This document shows positions 57,204-59,207 of a DNA stretch of 64,000 bases, one piece after another. This stretch comes from Rugalucina vietnamica (taxonomy: Eukaryota; Mollusca; Bivalvia; Lucinida; Lucinidae). Positions within the stretch are counted from its first letter, which is position 1; each line of letters starts with the position of its first letter. The stretch spans positions 28,605,621 through 28,669,620 of the forward strand of contig OZ024870.1 of assembly GCA_964017185.1 (NCBI GenBank), in the 5' to 3' direction. The translations under genes and the position numbers were made by a program. A model generated the notes under the pieces. The model had not been told where the DNA came from. It worked only from the letters and a program-made list of their open reading frames with translations, and did not search any database.

Positions 57204-58782
57204 CAACATTATACGCAAGTTACTTGTTTCGAGTGTTCATTTAAGCCGCATTTTTATTTGCTATGGATTTACTATCGTAAAAAAAAAAAGTCGTTTGTTT
57301 ATTTTATTTACAAATGCAGATACAAACCCGGATTTGATTGAGTGACCACCTTTTGAGATACAACATCAAGTCGGATTGGATAGTTATACACTATAAGTCA
57401 TATAAAATTATAGAGAGATGGAGCTGTTGTATCTCAAAAGGCGGAAAAACAGCCACTGTAACTAAATCAAATCCCGGTTTTTGGCTGCTTTCGACAAGGC
57501 TAAATGTATTTACAGAGTGATTCATTCGAAACCTTCTTTCTCGCCGGAACAACCGACGGGCACCAGTTGTATTCCGCAGTTGTGGAAATATGTAACAGTA
57601 CAGGATGTGTCAGTTATGTAAGTGTCTGTTACGTTACTGGTAAACGTAGCACTACTATGATAGTATAGATGCAGTTAAAGTCTTACAACTTATTTTCTGA
57701 AGACTTGGACAGTAAAGCAACCGAATTTAATCAGTTATCAGTGTTCCGCAGTTATTGAAATATGTAACAGTATAAAATATGTCAATTATATAAGTCTCTG
57801 TGACGTTATTTGTAAAATTAACACCAGGCAAAATGATAGTTGTGATGTAGTTGTTGTCATATAACAAATTAAGATAAGAAATTAAAATGGCTGAAGGTAG
57901 AGAGCGATGGACTGGAGGTAGAACGCCGGACTTCAAATCGAGAAGCCTTGCGTTCGAACTTCACTGGCAACAGGTCGTGCCCTTTAGTATGATGCAAATC
58001 CCCACTTAGCACTTGTTAATACACAAGAAGCACTGGGCATAATTATGACTACAATCACGTTGCCCCTAAACATTATCAGGGAATTTCACTACAAAGTCTA
58101 ATTCCGGCGAAACGGTGTATGAGTTTGGTCCCAAAATACCAAAAGACATGTACTTGTTATACTTTGAGAATCTTTTTAGTTTCCTTAAGGTAGAAGTGGT
58201 TATTTCAGACTTGTTCGACTACCACCAGGAAGCGCAGAGACGTAACCATCGACTCCTCGGAAGAAGTTGAAATAACCAACCATTTAAGGATATTGCCGTC
58301 AAGAGGTACGGTGATCTAGTGGTATTACGATGACACGCCCACAATGTACCGCGAGTTTATAATATTTATAAAACTTTTAAAAATCACTACCTTAAGATTC
58401 GAAAGTTTGGTTATTTTCGTCTGTTGGTCCCTTTTGCTTTGAGAAGTTATTATGGGTAGGCTACGTGTTAGACCTGTTCTAACCACCACCCTGACGAATA
58501 TCGAGAGAAAATAAATCTCGTGAAATTCTCACTTTTTCTTCAATCACAGATGTCCAGTCCGAGTTGACGGACCAGCGGAAAGCGAAAGATCCTGAACCGA
58601 TACATGTAGTATCTCACAACCCCAACTGTGAGGTTTGCTTGGACAAATGGGTTCTAGCCGGGGTCAGTGTGTTTGTTGTTATCGTGATCGTGCTGACCAA
58701 CGCTGCTAGTGTCTACCTGTATCTGAGAGGTCGGGGTAGAGCTGTGAAGGGGAGGGCAATTGGACAGGGGAGTGAAAAATGA
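9953..58782 (+). CDS. Multi-exon gene: CAP - EGF-like - ZP domain membrane protein
   Basis: The predicted product is a secreted or cell-surface protein anchored by one C-terminal helix. Nineteen exons with consensus splice sites join in a single frame of 727 residues (numbered from 9953; the start codon and signal peptide are upstream and unassigned). CAP domain: about 26-176, with signature 1 at GHYTQVVWAQS and signature 2 at LYVCNYAPAGN. Cys-rich CAP tail 177-208; EGF-like 209-241; ShK-like six-cysteine module 242-281; linker; EGF_CA 293-332 and 333-372; ZP domain about 374-620 with eight cysteines; RKRR cleavage site 625-628; membrane helix about 684-709; basic tail. ZP modules polymerise into extracellular filaments once cleaved at such a site. 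An egg-coat, mucosal or immune role is inference. Exon 8 is split by an 11-kb element, so this allele may be null, may skip exon 8, or may splice the element out. Confidence 0.85.
10601..10692 (+). CDS. CAP-ZP gene exon 3 (CAP helix 1)
   Basis: Acceptor CCTTTTATAG|GA and donor AAAATG|GTAGGT. It encodes the first CAP helix, with IVDMHNLLRANV and ATNMLKM, which carry the conserved HN..R pattern of the superfamily. Phase 1 at the start, 0 at the end. Confidence 0.9.
10707..11447. mobile_element. TTAA-flanked foldback element in intron 3, 741 bp
   Basis: Arms of about 210 bp (10722-10935 and 11222-11438) are reverse complements with some divergence. Ends are GGGGGTGTCA and TGGCATCCCC, flanked by TTAA at 10703-10706 and 11448-11451. 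Its left end is only 14 bases after the exon 3 donor. Small open frames inside (for example 10718-11011) have no recognisable domain and lie in the arms. Confidence 0.8.
11448..13884. other. Intron 3 stretch without recognised genes
   Basis: AT-rich intron sequence. It contains an ACT trinucleotide repeat (about 11821-11866), a poly-T at 11624-11633 and scattered short open frames of up to 107 codons on both strands with no domain, signal or splice context I can support. Confidence 0.6.
11821..11866. repeat. (TAC)n / (ACT)n microsatellite
   Basis: About fifteen uninterrupted trinucleotide units. Confidence 0.95.
13885..14245. mobile_element. SINE-like element, copy 1
   Basis: Shares most of its length with 63491-63822, including GGTCATGTSGGGAC, GTTAACCAGTAATCAGATGG and GCTTWGCCTSRAGGCAC blocks. 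The other copy has a clear 11-bp target duplication, so the family is retroposed. Fragments of the same family appear near 40040-40110 and 51352-51415. Confidence 0.6.
14246..15589. other. Intron stretch with a small C/G-run inverted repeat
   Basis: Mostly featureless AT-rich sequence. At 14562-14702, GTTCCCCCCCCTAGAGCCAGC and TTGGCTCTCGGGGGGGAAC form inverted ends of a probable short MITE. A fragment 14930-15180 contains no supported gene. Confidence 0.5.
15651..16561. mobile_element. Long-TIR element with TA target duplication, 911 bp
   Basis: The inverted arms are more than 200 bp (TTCAGAAAGTTCTGTCATAG at the left, its complement at the right, with TTTCAAGGC..GTATTTATTT further in). TA flanks both ends (15649-15650 and 16562-16563). 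The unoccupied site is preserved in the second Penelope-like copy at about 48240 (ATGCTAATACTCC), which proves the insertion and the TA duplication. TA duplication points to the Tc1/mariner group; there is no transposase. Confidence 0.85.
16736..18488 (+). pseudogene. Penelope-like reverse transcriptase, frameshifted
   Basis: The pieces 16736-17341, 17343-17546, 17581-17988 and 18273-18488 align with the longer frame at 48515-50173. The upstream part of this copy (from about 16630) keeps codons that are stops in the other copy, so each copy preserves information the other has lost. Recognisable blocks include WLPKLH, YDFSTLYTTLP, GIPMGTNCAPL (preceded by a one-residue duplication) and RYLDDLL. 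Confidence 0.8.
18500..19072 (+). repeat. Penelope-type 3' tail, copy 1
   Basis: The 3' untranslated part after the RT frame. It contains CACTGCAGAAGCTGAGGGTG, GTTGGCGCCTTATGTATG, AACTGAGTGGCCACCTATTG and TTTTTGGAGTGGGAATC, ending CTACTTGTACC. The same tail occurs alone elsewhere in the window, mostly 5'-truncated. Confidence 0.85.
19073..19121. repeat. (TC)n microsatellite
   Basis: About 24 CT units directly after the Penelope-type tail. Confidence 0.95.
19277..21112 (+). mobile_element. Tandem-repeat-bodied element, family T1, copy 1
   Basis: Begins TTAGCTCACCTGAGCCGAAG and ends with CAGGTGAGCGATCGTTGCCC, so the termini carry AGCTCACCTG in inverted orientation. The body is a head-to-tail array of about eight 145-170-bp monomers starting CTTCTTCTCYGAAACCAC. 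Two monomer types alternate: one with GGTCCATACGGGCCCCGCCC, the other with GGTCAAAAATGRCC and TTAGCTCCCATAGACTTAC. A GC-rich open frame on either strand is a by-product. The same family is at 59208-61512. Confidence 0.8.
21455..21545 (+). CDS. CAP-ZP gene exon 4 (CAP domain)
   Basis: Acceptor ACGATTTGCAG|AG and donor TTCCAG|GTAAGT. It encodes SWDDDIALVAQTYAENCVFEH, the CAP helix 2 region with the Cys and the first tetrad His. Phase 0 to phase 1. It lies 10.8 kb after exon 3 because of the repeats in between. Confidence 0.92.
21962..22112. mobile_element. MITE family B, half copy
   Basis: Left arm and centre only (CGAAAACTGGCCCATGCAT to GTTAGAACCGCCTCGGC), so the right arm is lost. Confidence 0.65.
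22241..22386 (+). CDS. CAP-ZP gene exon 5 (CAP domain)
   Basis: Acceptor TTCTACATAG|GA and donor ACACAG|GTAAAG. It encodes GQNLAAADYF, SWHGEVTDFTYG and VVGHYTQ. The second tetrad Glu (in WHGE) and His (in GHYTQ) are present, while the usual GEN position is Gln (GQN). Phase 1 to phase 0; the exon boundary splits signature 1. Confidence 0.93.
22459..22790 (-). repeat. Penelope-type 3' tail, minus strand, 5'-truncated
   Basis: Starts AAGGTACAAGTAGGC, the reverse complement of the tail's 3' end, and includes the complements of GGAGTGGGAATC, GAGTGGCC and GGCGCC blocks. Its 3' end lies only about 70 bases after the exon 5 donor. Confidence 0.8.
22791..23044. other. Intron stretch with no recognised feature
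   Basis: AT-rich; it holds a few AAGTC repeats near 22975-22995. Confidence 0.5.
23045..23780. mobile_element. Foldback element containing a perfect tandem duplication
   Basis: AATGATTTTATCCCGTTTATTG (23045) through CTCTAGTGCGTGAATTGTTG recurs as its reverse complement at about 23180-23255, a 75-bp inverted pair around a short centre. The right part contains two 231-bp direct copies. No coding capacity is seen. Confidence 0.7.
23234..23695. repeat. Perfect 2 x 231-bp tandem duplication
   Basis: Units 23234-23464 and 23465-23695, both AATAAACGGGATAAAATC..GCGCAAAGTAACGTC, appear identical base for base by eye. That implies a very recent duplication or an assembly artefact. Confidence 0.9.
23781..25690. 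other. Intron 5 stretch, mostly unannotated repeat-like sequence
   Basis: AT-rich with an ATAATAATA patch (about 25107-25135). Its right end leads into family T1-like sequence in reverse orientation. No open frame here carries a recognisable domain. Confidence 0.5.
25691..25745 (-). repeat. End of a family T1 element, reverse orientation
   Basis: ATAAGCTTATCTTGTGAGTC..CAGCTCAGGTGAG is the reverse complement of the T1 left end (AGCTCACCTGAGCCGAAGGC...). How far the copy runs to the left is unclear; the tandem monomers are absent. Confidence 0.65.
25847..25968 (+). CDS. CAP-ZP gene exon 6 (CAP signatures 1 and 2)
   Basis: Acceptor TTTTCTTTTAG|GT and donor CCAGC|GTAAGT. It encodes VVWAQSHKIGCGYAQC, completing signature 1, then HLYVCNYAPA, signature 2 split with exon 7. 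Phase 0 to phase 2. Confidence 0.95.
26108..26290 (+). repeat. Penelope-type 3' tail, old diverged copy
   Basis: GACTGGCCACCTTTC..AAATAGCTG..GTCAGCTTACC and TTTCCCCATCTCGGTTT..GGTGGAA match the tail with many changes. Confidence 0.6.
26733..26950. mobile_element. MITE family A, copy 5 (reverse orientation)
   Basis: Ends GAGCCACCTCGTGGGAAAAC and TTTTCCCATGAGGCGGCTC. The central palindrome is partly deleted (GCGCTGATCAGCAGCTGATC). Confidence 0.85.
27205..27786. mobile_element. Foldback element just upstream of exon 7
   Basis: Arms of about 185 bp (27205-27396 and 27601-27786) are inverted: CTATTGTCTGAACACCATC at the left and GATGGTGTTTAGACAGTAG at the right, with TGTGGCACTTTTTA further in. 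It ends about 28 bases before the exon 7 acceptor, so the intron's 3' end lies very close to it. Confidence 0.7.
27815..27912 (+). CDS. CAP-ZP gene exon 7 (Cys-rich CAP tail)
   Basis: Acceptor ATGATTACAG|AG and donor TTATGCG|GTAAAG. It completes signature 2 (..APAGN) and gives YSNGTSCGDCPNTCDSTYNRLC, the short cysteine-rich extension common after CAP domains. Phase 2 to phase 1. Confidence 0.9.
28552..28621. repeat. (GA)n microsatellite
   Basis: About 34 GA units, 45 bases before the exon 8 acceptor. Confidence 0.95.
28667..28689 (+). CDS. CAP-ZP gene exon 8, 5' part (interrupted)
   Basis: Acceptor TATTCTTGCAG|AT. It gives DCTANDCY in frame and then runs into the inserted element, where the frame hits TAA after about ten more codons. 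The last eight bases, ACTGCTAT, are the left copy of the direct repeat. The matching 3' part is at 39764-39839. Together they encode a 33-residue EGF-like module with Cys spacing C4C9C1C1C9C. Confidence 0.85.
28682..28689. repeat. Target-site duplication, left copy
   Basis: ACTGCTAT, repeated at 39756-39763. Because the base before GTAGC and the base after GCTAC are complementary, the event can also be read as a 6-bp duplication CTGCTA with ends TGTAGC...GCTACA. Confidence 0.9.
28690..28768. repeat. Left terminal inverted repeat, 79 bp
   Basis: Matches the reverse complement of 39677-39755 except for one T/C difference near base 60. It contains CAACGATAACTGTCC, then ACCATGG, then GGACACTTATCGTTG, so the TIR folds on itself. 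Confidence 0.92.
28880..31480 (-). repeat. Tandem-repeat body, minus orientation, inside the 11-kb element
   Basis: The left part (28880-29770) has diverged units of roughly 200-240 bp around GGTTAAAATCTAGAACA and TTTTCTAGAAGTC. The right part (29770-31290) has 125-130-bp units around GGTCACAGTGACCTAATTTC and CATGGTCCAGTGATTTTG. It ends with GAGCTACGCTGTCATGCGAC (31445-31475), the complement of the start of the element at 43628. This is a reverse-oriented relative of family T2. Confidence 0.8.
31481..32214. other. Spacer inside the 11-kb element
   Basis: AT-rich sequence without repeats I can name. Small open frames of up to 69 codons (for example 31761-31955) lack domains. Confidence 0.5.
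32215..36185. repeat. Central satellite array of about 410-bp units carrying the TIR motif
   Basis: Units begin near 32217, 32890, 33299, 33708, 34123, 34529, 34941 and 35938 (ACCCGTCGTGAACAGTTATC). Each holds two related halves of about 205 bp, and each half has two copies of CAGTTATCGTTG or CACTTATCGTTG about 45 bases apart, so four per unit. The motif is the one that makes up the terminal inverted repeats. The array is broken at 35280-35575 by a SINE-like insert. Open frames such as 33403-33615 and 34635-34892 are repeat artefacts. Confidence 0.85.
35278..35575 (-). mobile_element. Insertion inside the 410-bp array (Penelope-tail-like, minus strand)
   Basis: It interrupts the unit after GAATTAGACAG. 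It contains GAACCGCCTTGGAACGGTCAGC and AGGGCTTAAATCGATTTTAC, similar to the complement of the Penelope-type tail (compare 53740-53800). The left part (35285-35400) is not recognised. Confidence 0.6.
36190..39475 (+). repeat. Tandem-repeat body, plus orientation, inside the 11-kb element
   Basis: Units of 125-130 bp with AAAATCACTGGACCATGAAAT and ACTGAGTGTCAAG (37440-38560), then longer units with GTTCTAGATTTTAACCTCT and CCAAGATCTGGACTTCTAG (38560-39370). This is the reverse complement of the pattern at 28880-31290. It ends GAGGTTACTACAACAGCCC..GTCGAGCTAAAA (39410-39475), matching the right end of the element at 43628-44915. Confidence 0.8.
37225..37362 (-). mobile_element. tRNA-derived SINE, minus strand
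   Basis: Read on the minus strand, GGCTCGGTAGCTCAGGGG..TTAGAGCAC resembles a box A, and GGGTTCGAGTCCC is a box B; a 7-bp acceptor stem (GGCTCGG with TCGGGCC) can form. The anticodon arm has a mismatch and C instead of T at position 33, and SINE-like sequence continues past the CCA position, so I read it as a retroposon and not a working tRNA gene. Confidence 0.65.
39677..39755. repeat. Right terminal inverted repeat, 79 bp
   Basis: Reverse complement of 28690-28768 with one mismatch, followed directly by the second ACTGCTAT. Confidence 0.92.
39756..39763. repeat. Target-site duplication, right copy
   Basis: ACTGCTAT, identical to 28682-28689 and followed by AATTACGGC, the continuation of the exon. 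Confidence 0.9.
39764..39839 (+). CDS. CAP-ZP gene exon 8, 3' part (interrupted)
   Basis: It continues the frame of 28667-28689 with NYGTFDVNTCSCSCYESFYVG and ends at the donor TGTGTTT|GTAAGT in phase 1. If the element were spliced from GTAGCA (28690) to the AG at 39741-39742, the bases 39743-39763 would add seven in-frame residues, with no stop. There is no good pyrimidine tract at that AG, so this is only a possibility. Confidence 0.85.
39840..41242. other. Intron 8 stretch without recognised genes
   Basis: Contains a TTTA-rich low-complexity tract (39930-39995) and a fragment of the SINE-like family (GGTCAAGGTCGTTG..GCGGTTAACCAGTAAT, 40050-40110). The rest is unassigned. Confidence 0.5.
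41251..42533. mobile_element. TIR element with 8-bp target duplication, 1283 bp
   Basis: Ends are CCCGGGGGGGGG..GCACTCCCTGGTAAGC and its complement up to CCACCCCCGGG, about 50 bp of inverted repeat that includes GTACCGATGCGTGATC. CAGATTTC flanks both sides (41243-41250 and 42534-42541), as expected for hAT-like transposons. Internal blocks such as GAAAAAGGG and GGAAAGGGG recur near both ends. A tRNA-like patch (41700-41790) is weak. No transposase. Confidence 0.85.
42595..42714 (+). CDS. CAP-ZP gene exon 9 (six-Cys ShK-like module)
   Basis: Acceptor TTGTTATTGCAG|TG and donor TGTCCAG|GTAAGT. It encodes 40 residues with six cysteines: LNCSAVSNGGFCSDYNITHC followed by CPDDSTCNFC. The ending resembles ShK/SXC domains; an atypical EGF is the alternative. 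Phase 1 to phase 1. Confidence 0.88.
42715..43627. other. Intron 9 left part
   Basis: AT-rich, with a TAAATAAATAAA low-complexity patch (42895-42922). Nothing else supported. Confidence 0.5.
43628..44917 (+). mobile_element. Tandem-repeat-bodied element, family T2
   Basis: Begins AAGAGCTGTCGCAGGACAGC and ends GGTGACTACAATAGCTC..GGCGAGCTAATAA. The body is about seven 165-175-bp units with GTGACCTTGACCTCAAGGTC, CATGATGGTACTGC and AACATGGTCAAGAGATATAG. The termini are shared with the two tandem-repeat bodies inside the 11-kb element although the internal monomers differ. Tandem-repeat-bearing MITE and Helentron-type elements are known from bivalves; the class here is not settled. Confidence 0.75.
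44918..45319. other. Intron 9 right part
   Basis: No feature recognised. Confidence 0.5.
45320..45352 (+). CDS. CAP-ZP gene exon 10 (33-nt linker microexon)
   Basis: Acceptor TTTTCATTTCAG|AG and donor GTCAG|GTATGT. It encodes about eleven residues (EADSTHLLASS) between Cys-rich modules. Phase 1 to phase 1, so it can be skipped without shifting frame. Support is the splice sites and phase only. Confidence 0.6.
45590..45948. mobile_element. Palindrome-rich short element
   Basis: It has direct repeats of ACCAGGCAATAGAAAATTCTA (45599 and 45702), short inverted CTATTGCCTGG/CCAGGCAATAG words, and a near-perfect hairpin around 45838-45902 (CGGTGCAGATACCGACTTG and CAAGTCGGTATCTGCACC). Probably a foldback MITE. 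No gene. Confidence 0.6.
45949..46323. other. Intron 10 stretch
   Basis: No feature recognised; a minus-strand open frame (46062-46337) has no domain. Confidence 0.45.
46324..46516. mobile_element. MITE family B, reduced copy (reverse orientation)
   Basis: Contains TTTTGCTCCAAAACATAGAT, a shortened centre (GAACTGCCTCG), CAATCTATGTTTTGAGCAAAG and the end GGGCATGTTTTCGTAATGG. Confidence 0.7.
46702..46801 (+). pseudogene. Decayed EGF exon (position of exon 11)
   Basis: Follows the acceptor-like ATTTATTGCAG and clearly resembles exons 12 and 13 (CCTGTCTGCATGGCGGAATATGT, then TGTAATTGTACAGGAACCGG and CACGTGTCAAACTG). About 11 bases are missing relative to exon 12 before TGTAATTGT, which shifts the frame and gives an early TAA, and the donor has changed from G|GTAAGT to G|TCAAGT. 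The first Cys segment is also shortened. Because exon 10 ends and exon 12 begins in phase 1, skipping it leaves the gene in frame. Confidence 0.8.
46802..47842. other. Intron 11 left part
   Basis: Contains TGACGTCA/CACGTGA words near 46945-46975, a GACA microsatellite (47213-47245), and an inverted pair near 47690-47790 (AATTTTTCTGATGTTC and its complement GAACATCAGAAAAAT). No gene recognised. Confidence 0.5.
47213..47245. repeat. (GACA)n microsatellite
   Basis: Eight GACA units after GGAGA. Confidence 0.95.
47843..48086. mobile_element. MITE family B, copy 5
   Basis: CATTACGAAAACATGCCCAT at the left and GCACGAACATGTTTTCC at the right, with a shortened centre (CGCCAAGGCGGTTC). Confidence 0.75.
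48515..50173 (+). pseudogene. Penelope-like reverse transcriptase (552 codons open)
   Basis: A long open frame with RT landmarks: LVPADKAANNVVVV (~39-52), YWLPKLHKTPYKARF (~108-122), STYDFSTLYTTLPH (~190-203), GIPMGANCAPLVADL (~269-283), and CRYLDDLLNI (~315-324), where YLDD is the metal-binding box. It ends FNCTPVGRASDS. A patch near 49190-49230 differs from copy 1 by an indel but keeps frame. The YxDD box and the STLYT motif fit the Penelope-like clade; the exact clade is uncertain. The true start lay upstream of the Met used here. Confidence 0.8.
50174..50798 (+). repeat. Penelope-type 3' tail, copy 2
   Basis: Parallel to 18500-19072. It ends about 20 bases before the exon 12 acceptor. 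Confidence 0.85.
50819..50938 (+). CDS. CAP-ZP gene exon 12 (calcium-binding-type EGF)
   Basis: Acceptor TAATTGCGTTGTAG|AT and donor CAAAATG|GTAAGT. It encodes DTNECNTGTPCLNGGVCSD, then PGSFTCNCSGTGYEGDTC: D-x-N-E-C at the start and the G-[YF] turn are the EGF_CA hallmarks, with six cysteines. Phase 1 to phase 1, one module per exon. Confidence 0.95.
50939..52004. other. Intron 12
   Basis: Contains a short SINE-like fragment (GGTCATGTCGG..CCTCCATTTTATGGGAC, 51352-51410) and a T-rich tract before exon 13. No gene. Confidence 0.5.
52005..52124 (+). CDS. CAP-ZP gene exon 13 (calcium-binding-type EGF)
   Basis: Acceptor TTTTATTGTAG|AT and donor CAGACA|GTAAGT. It encodes DINECNTGAPCSNNGTCSN and PGSFSCNCTGTGFGGATC. 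It is the same length (120 nt) and phase as exon 12, and the two are similar enough to reflect exon duplication. Confidence 0.95.
52516..52706 (+). CDS. CAP-ZP gene exon 14 (ZP-N start)
   Basis: Acceptor TTTCATTATAG|CA and donor CAGTGG|GTATGA. It encodes 64 residues including QQGQCNANTGTITLNV, YVSGCGSTDGEYGG and ITGCNPQW: the first three cysteines of the ZP-N half. Phase 1 to phase 0. Confidence 0.85.
53162..53292 (+). CDS. CAP-ZP gene exon 15 (ZP-N end)
   Basis: Acceptor TACTTTTTCAG|GA and donor GCTGG|GTAATT. It encodes DTNVTVFVTSRAGVITGSEL and LLCTPNTG, the fourth ZP-N Cys. Phase 0 to phase 2. Confidence 0.85.
53484..53965 (-). repeat. Penelope-type 3' tail, minus strand
   Basis: From AAAGTACAAGTAGGCAAATA through the complements of GAGTGGCCACC, GGCGCC and CTGAGGGTGAGG to TGATGAATCAAAAACCAGGA. 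It is 5'-truncated just after the RT end. A further fragment of the tail's very end is at about 54228-54295. Confidence 0.85.
53966..54851. other. Intron 15 right part
   Basis: Apart from the short Penelope-tail fragment (54228-54295) I see no feature. Confidence 0.5.
54852..55009 (+). CDS. CAP-ZP gene exon 16 (ZP linker and ZP-C start)
   Basis: Acceptor ATCCATTGTTCAG|GC and donor ATGTTG|GTAAGG. It encodes TVTVNTIKTDVMMMFTVSG and HLQLHVWIDDSHVG, extended-strand sequence without Cys, as in the interdomain part of ZP proteins. Marked third-position G/C contrasts with the surrounding introns. Phase 2 to phase 1. Confidence 0.85.
55010..55347. other. Intron 16 with ATTA and ATTC repeats
   Basis: Contains an AATT/TTAA run (55125-55148) and CATT repeats (55260-55278). 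No gene. Confidence 0.6.
55348..55444 (+). CDS. CAP-ZP gene exon 17 (ZP-C)
   Basis: Acceptor TTGGTTCTTACAG|GG and donor GGACGG|GTAACT. It encodes AFSIRVKTVSLDVSG and IVLTGNDGNGTTDG, the ZP-C segment before its first Cys. Phase 1 to phase 2. Confidence 0.85.
55460..55710. mobile_element. MITE family A copy 6, after a fragment of family B
   Basis: A 27-bp scrap of the family B end (ACGAAACCACGCCTATGCAA) is followed by family A from GAGCCGCGTCATGAGAAAAC (55490) to CACGACGCGGCTC (55710). ATAT flanks family A on both sides. Confidence 0.8.
55711..56737. other. Intron 17 right part
   Basis: No repeat or gene recognised. Open frames on both strands near 56108-56498 overlap each other and have no domain. 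Confidence 0.5.
56738..56795 (+). CDS. CAP-ZP gene exon 18 (ZP-C)
   Basis: Acceptor TTACACTTTCAG|TT and donor TTAGG|GTATAG. It encodes about 20 residues, CKAKPYWVDLNSVSPGYVR, with the first ZP-C Cys. Phase 2 to phase 0. Confidence 0.85.
57030..57120 (-). mobile_element. tRNA-derived SINE fragment, minus strand
   Basis: On the minus strand it reads GCGCGGTGGCCTGGTGGTAG, then AGCACCGGACTCTG, then GGGTTCCATTCCC: box A- and box B-like blocks at tRNA spacing. The flanks and weak acceptor pairing make it a SINE relic, not a tRNA gene. Confidence 0.55.
57156..57202. repeat. (GT)n microsatellite
   Basis: About 22 GT units. Confidence 0.95.
57203..57515. other. Intron 18 right part with an inverted repeat
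   Basis: AAACCCGGATTTGATT (57327) recurs as its near-complement AATCAAATCCCGGTTTTTGG (57465), and CCACCTTTTGAGATACAACA at 57347 recurs inverted as TGTTGTATCTCAAAAGGCGG at 57426. This is a foldback of about 150 bp that ends roughly 30 bases before exon 19. Confidence 0.6.
57516..57617 (+). CDS. CAP-ZP gene exon 19 (ZP-C)
   Basis: Acceptor TGTATTTACAG|AG and donor AGTTAT|GTAAGT. It encodes SDSFETFFLAGTTDGHQLYS and VVEICNSTGCVSY: two more ZP-C cysteines in the C-x4-C pattern. Exactly 34 codons, phase 0 to phase 0. Confidence 0.88.
57735..57845 (+). pseudogene. Decayed duplicate of the 3' half of exon 19
   Basis: TTCCGCAGTTATTGAAATATG..AACAGTATAAAATATGTCA..TATATAAGTCTCTG matches the end of exon 19 and the first bases of its intron (AACAGTACAGGATGTGTCAG, TATGTAAGTGTCTG). 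The donor GTAAGT has become ATAAGT and the conserved second Cys region is lost. Confidence 0.7.
57888..57985 (+). mobile_element. tRNA-like SINE fragment
   Basis: ATGGACTGGAGGTAGAACGC resembles a box A and GCGTTCGAACTTC a box B at tRNA spacing. Weak; could be chance. Confidence 0.35.
58209..58305 (+). CDS. CAP-ZP gene exon 20 (last ZP Cys and furin-like site)
   Basis: Acceptor GTTATTTCAG|AC and donor TCAAGAG|GTACGG. It encodes TCSTTTRKRRDVTIDSSEEV and HLRILPSR. The Cys is the eighth of the ZP module, and RKRR fits the consensus furin cleavage site found just after ZP domains. I found this exon because exon 19 ends in phase 0 while exon 21 starts in phase 1; it bridges exactly. Phase 0 to phase 1. 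Confidence 0.85.
58550..58782 (+). CDS. CAP-ZP gene exon 21 (transmembrane segment, stop)
   Basis: Acceptor TTCAATCACAG|AT, stop TGA at 58780-58782. After a 33-residue linker with CEVC, the sequence WVLAGVSVFVVIVIVLTNAA and the following aromatic stretch make a membrane helix, followed by RGRGRAVKGRAIG, a basic tail that would face the cytoplasm. This matches the usual ZP-furin-TM order. Confidence 0.9.
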
Positions 58783-58907
58783 AGAGGCGGCGTGAAAATG
58801 ATTGGGATATAACTTTTTACTTTATGAAAATATTGACTTTGGAATAGACATTATCAATAGTTAATGCGTTAATGCGTTTGTTGAACATTTTAATATCATA
58901 TTTTTGA

Positions 58908-58913
58908 AATAAA
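58908..58913 (+). terminator. Polyadenylation signal AATAAA
   Basis: AATAAA lies 126 bases after the stop codon. The 58914-59200 stretch beyond it is AT-rich and empty. Confidence 0.7.
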
Positions 58914-59207
58914 TTTCTGTAAATGTTTTAGAGATTCGTACTGATGCGAAAATGATTCGGATATTAATTTTTTATTACATAAAAATGTTGAAATTTTGTA
59001 TAGGCCATTTTCGTTACGTAAATTTTTATACGTTTCATTATTTTTATTTCATACGTTTGATATCAGTATAAAAATGGGCCCCTTGAAGATGCAAAACTTA
59101 AACTCTGATGCCAGAATATCTTAATAAATTTATTGCCAAATACTAGTGGCGAGGTGAACATAAAATATGTTGGACGCATAATAAAATCGTTTAAACATAT
59201 TATTAGC

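Noticed and set aside
58550-58566. ATG at 58550 as the start of a separate short protein
   Set aside because: That frame stops after five codons; the real frame enters through the splice acceptor in phase 1 and carries the membrane helix.
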